DNA from: DATBLE01 sp963808815
GTDB lineage: Bacteria; Actinomycetota; Thermoleophilia; Gaiellales; Gaiellaceae
DNA length: 64,000 nt
Assembly (NCBI GenBank): GCA_963808815.1
Contig: CAWEGI010000016.1
Span: 227,093-291,092, forward strand
Reading direction: 5' to 3'
Shown: one piece after another, positions 62,159 to 64,000 of the stretch
How the letters are laid out: the number at the start of each line of letters is the position of its first letter
Position numbering within the stretch: position 1 is the stretch's first letter
Notes under the pieces: model-generated
Told to the model about the DNA's origin: nothing
Database searches by the model: none
The model's input: the letters and a program-made list of their open reading frames with translations, nothing else
Translations under genes and position numbers: made by a program

Positions 62159-62774
62159 CTACGCGTGCGCCGGTGTCGGCTCGCCGGGGCGCGCCCGCCA
62201 CTCCCGCTCGATCTCTCGCAGCATCGGCGGGTAGACGATCAGGTGCCGGAACGGCCTGATCGCGGCCATGTAGGCGGTCCCGAGCAGTCCGTTCGGCTTC
62301 ACCAGGACGGCCATCTGGCCGCGGTAGCCGCCGGTCCCGTCCGGGACCCAGCCGATGTGCATGACCCCGTGCATGGTCCGGTTGGCGATCTCCGCGGCCC
62401 ACTCGTCGTCGATCAGGTACAGCGAGGTGAAGGGGAGCGCGTCGAAGTCCGGGCCGGATGGGGCGTCGCGCAGATCCGCCGGCAACCGGTCGCGGAGCGT
62501 CGGCACCCTGGAGCCGAGGCCGGCGTCCGGGCCGTCCCAACCGAGCAGCTCCCCGAGCTTCCACCGGATCGCGAAGAGCGTGCGGACGGCGCGGGAGGAG
62601 CTCTGCGACGGGTCGGCCGAGGCGAACCGCTCGCACCAGCCGAGGGAAGTCGTCCGGGCCGCCCGGCGTCGGCAGCGCCCACACGTCCTCGAGCCGGAAG
62701 TCGCGGGTGAGCTCGTGGATCCGCCAGGGCCGGGAGGTGTGCGCGGTGTTCGGGAGCCTCATCGTGGACCTCAT
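62159..62774 (-). CDS. DUF2867-like protein, apparent frame break(s) near 62645
   Basis: The start (62774 or ATG 62762) reads MRLPNTAHTSRPWRIHELTR, DFRLEDVWALPTPGGPDDFP. A break near 62645 joins it to TLFAIRWKLGELLGWDGPDA and, in the last frame, VPTLRDRLPADLRD, FTSLYLIDDEWAAEIANRTM, HIGWVPDGTGGYRGQMAVLV, LLGTAYMAAIRPFRHLIVYP, all DUF2867 features. These domains often accompany NAD(P)-binding SDR proteins; here it stands alone. Function unknown. Confidence 0.75.
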
Positions 62775-62921
62775 CCAGACCGATCAGCCTAACCCGACCA
62801 GCGCGACGGCTCGAGGCCTTTTGGATCAAGTGGCCTGCCCCGAGAGACTCCCGCGCTCGCGCAGGTATCAGGCTTATTCCACGAGCGACGGAGCCCCGTC
62901 GGCGCCGTGCTCGCCTGTGGC
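62775..62921. other. Intergenic, nothing supported
   Basis: 147 bases between the DUF2867 and SnoaL-like genes. It must hold the promoter of the former; a clear -10/-35 pair is not visible. Confidence 0.3.
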
Positions 62922-63340
62922 TCAGCGCTGTGCGACTGCGGGCAGCGCGCCGACCTGGCTCAGGAGCGCGACCGTGTCCGTGATCTCCCACTCTTCGGCG
63001 ATGCGCCCGTCTTCACAGCGACTGATCGTGAACCGGTGAACGCAACGTCCTTGCCGCTCGGCGGTGTTCCCATGAGCTCGCCGTCATGGGTGCCGGTGAT
63101 CGTGTAGCGGGTCGCGACATAGTCGCCGTCGACGAACTGTTGGTCGATCGCGACCCTCAGCCCGCCGAGGGCATCGCGATAGCCTTGCACCATCTGTTTG
63201 AGGCCCTCTGCCCCACGGACCTCTACGGGGTGGAGAACGTATTCGGCCGTGACGATGTCGTCGAGCGCGTCGAAGTTTCCCTGCGCCGCGTTCTCGAAGC
63301 ATGCCCGGACGGCCGCTTTGTTCTTCTCGTTGCCGTTCAT
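62922..63340 (-). CDS. SnoaL-like/ester-cyclase family protein, apparent one-base deletion near 63028
   Basis: ATG 63340. NKAAVRACFENAAQGNFDAL, DDIVTAEYVLHP, GAEGLKQMVQGYRDALGGLR and GDYVATRYTITGTHDGELMG are the NTF2-like SnoaL core. A lost base near 63028 joins it to FTISRCEDGRIAEEWEITDT and LLSQVGALPAVAQR. About 140 residues. SnoaL-fold proteins can be cyclases, isomerases or binding proteins; the RCEDGRIAEEWEITD end is typical of the ester-cyclase-like subset. Confidence 0.82.
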
Positions 63341-63427
63341 CTCCTGCCTCCTCGGGTCGTTTGACCTAGCCAGAGGAGGATCGCCTCGAAAAGGGACCGG
63401 CGAGCAACGGTGGGAGTACCTATCGGG

Positions 63428-64000
63428 CTACTGCTCTTTGGAGCGCTCGCGCACCGCGTGGGCGGCGGCCTCAGCGCGACTGCGCAGGTCGAGCTTGGAG
63501 AGGATGTGAGCGACGTGGTGCTCGGCGGTGCGGCGGCTGATGACGAGGCGCTGCGCGATCTCCTGGTTCGAACATCCGTCGGCCAACAGTGCGAGTACCT
63601 CGGTCTCGCGCTTGCTCAGCTCTCCGTAGTGCTTGGGGAATGCACGCCCGCCAGCGCCGAGGCGGCGCAGCAGTGCCGCCGTGGCATCTGCGTCGGCTGC
63701 CGCGCCGAGCCGCTCGAACGCCCTCGAGCGCAAGTCGCGCCTCGGTCACGGCGGCTTCGGGCTTGTCCTGGGCCAGCGCCCGTGCCAGCTCGTGCTGCGC
63801 GCGCGCTGCCTCAAGCGGCAGCCGCAACGCCATGAATCCGCGTAGCGCCGCCTGGAGATGGCCCGGAGCGCCCCTATCGCGCTCGGCGGCCCGCACGCGT
63901 CCCGCGGCCAGCTCGGCGAACGAGGCGGCTGCATTGTCGGGACTGGTCTCGGCTAACTTCACAAGTTGTTCGAGCGCCTCGTTCGCGGCGGGTAAGTCTT
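63428..64000 (-). CDS. LuxR-family transcriptional regulator, C-terminal part, apparent frameshift near 63720
   Basis: The gene continues past the right edge. The visible part starts with TPR-like helices (LPAANEALEQLVKLAETSPD, LRLPLEAARAQHELARALAQ), which are usual in large LuxR/MalT-type regulators. After one extra base it continues FERLGAAADADATAALLRRL and the HTH (LSKRETEVLALLADGCSNQE, IAQRLVISRRTAEHHVAHIL). The DNA-binding domain ends at TGA 63428. A signal-binding or ATPase domain probably lies outside the window. Confidence 0.85.

Overview
The window reads as chromosomal DNA of a very GC-rich actinobacterium. The evidence is strong G/C third-position bias, frequent GTG and TTG starts, the order Sua5-type gene, glyA, upp, tagO/wecA-like gene and atp operon, a long-form Hpf, and FtsE/FtsX beside prfB and smpB. 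A member of Thermoleophilia (Gaiellales-like) would fit, but that placement is inference. At least 18 otherwise well-conserved genes (atpB, metH, ugd, mtnA, rnr and others) show single-base frame breaks, nearly always one extra base. The sequence is therefore probably a draft or metagenome assembly with consensus errors. Each such gene is given here as one locus with the break noted.

Layout. 1-3.4 kb: the end of a threonylcarbamoyl-AMP synthase gene, glyA, upp and a GlcNAc-1-phosphate transferase. 3.4-6.05 kb, minus strand: an AraC regulator with a VOC protein, and a secreted beta-propeller. 6.2-11.4 kb: two accessory genes, then atpB-E-F-H-A-G. 11.4-20.8 kb: an oligopeptide ABC transporter, two exported proteins, a DUF1996 protein on the opposite strand, a small membrane protein and a zinc-finger anti-sigma-like protein. 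20.8-22.8 kb: atpD-atpC. The ATP synthase operon is thus split by about 9.4 kb. 22.9-27.2 kb: metH behind a structured leader, then an exported protein. 27.3-31.9 kb: LCP ligase, UDP-sugar dehydrogenase, sugar nucleotidyltransferase and cupin isomerase, a surface-polysaccharide set. 31.9-33.6 kb: merR and ahcY. 33.6-35.1 kb: divergent padR and methyltransferase genes around a perfect operator. 35.1-36.2 kb: a manganese riboswitch and terC. 36.2-40.9 kb: mtnA, nucleotidyltransferase, comF, hpf and two uncharacterised proteins. 41-51.3 kb: secA, an acetyltransferase, prfB with its programmed +1 frameshift, ftsE, ftsX, rnr, an MFS pump and smpB. 51.4-52.9 kb: a VOC protein, a CHRD protein and ssrA (tmRNA).

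From 52.9 kb to the end the content is accessory: a GFA protein, a PRC-barrel protein, a SpoIIE-type phosphatase, Hsp20 with a possible RNA thermometer, small membrane proteins, a decayed or badly sequenced MFS pump, a methyltransferase, an exported protein, DUF2867 and SnoaL-like proteins and a LuxR regulator. A 20-bp copy of the ssrA T-arm lies 4.1 kb downstream of ssrA, as expected for an element inserted at ssrA. A short repeat occurs four times only inside that interval.

The core genes link energy conversion, methyl-group and one-carbon metabolism (glyA, metH, ahcY, mtnA), envelope building and export (tagO-like, LCP, secA, ftsEX), and ribosome rescue and hibernation (prfB, smpB, ssrA, hpf). 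Several core genes carry a TAnnnT box 6-12 bases before the start codon, which suggests leaderless transcripts. No CRISPR array, rRNA gene or complete tRNA gene was seen.
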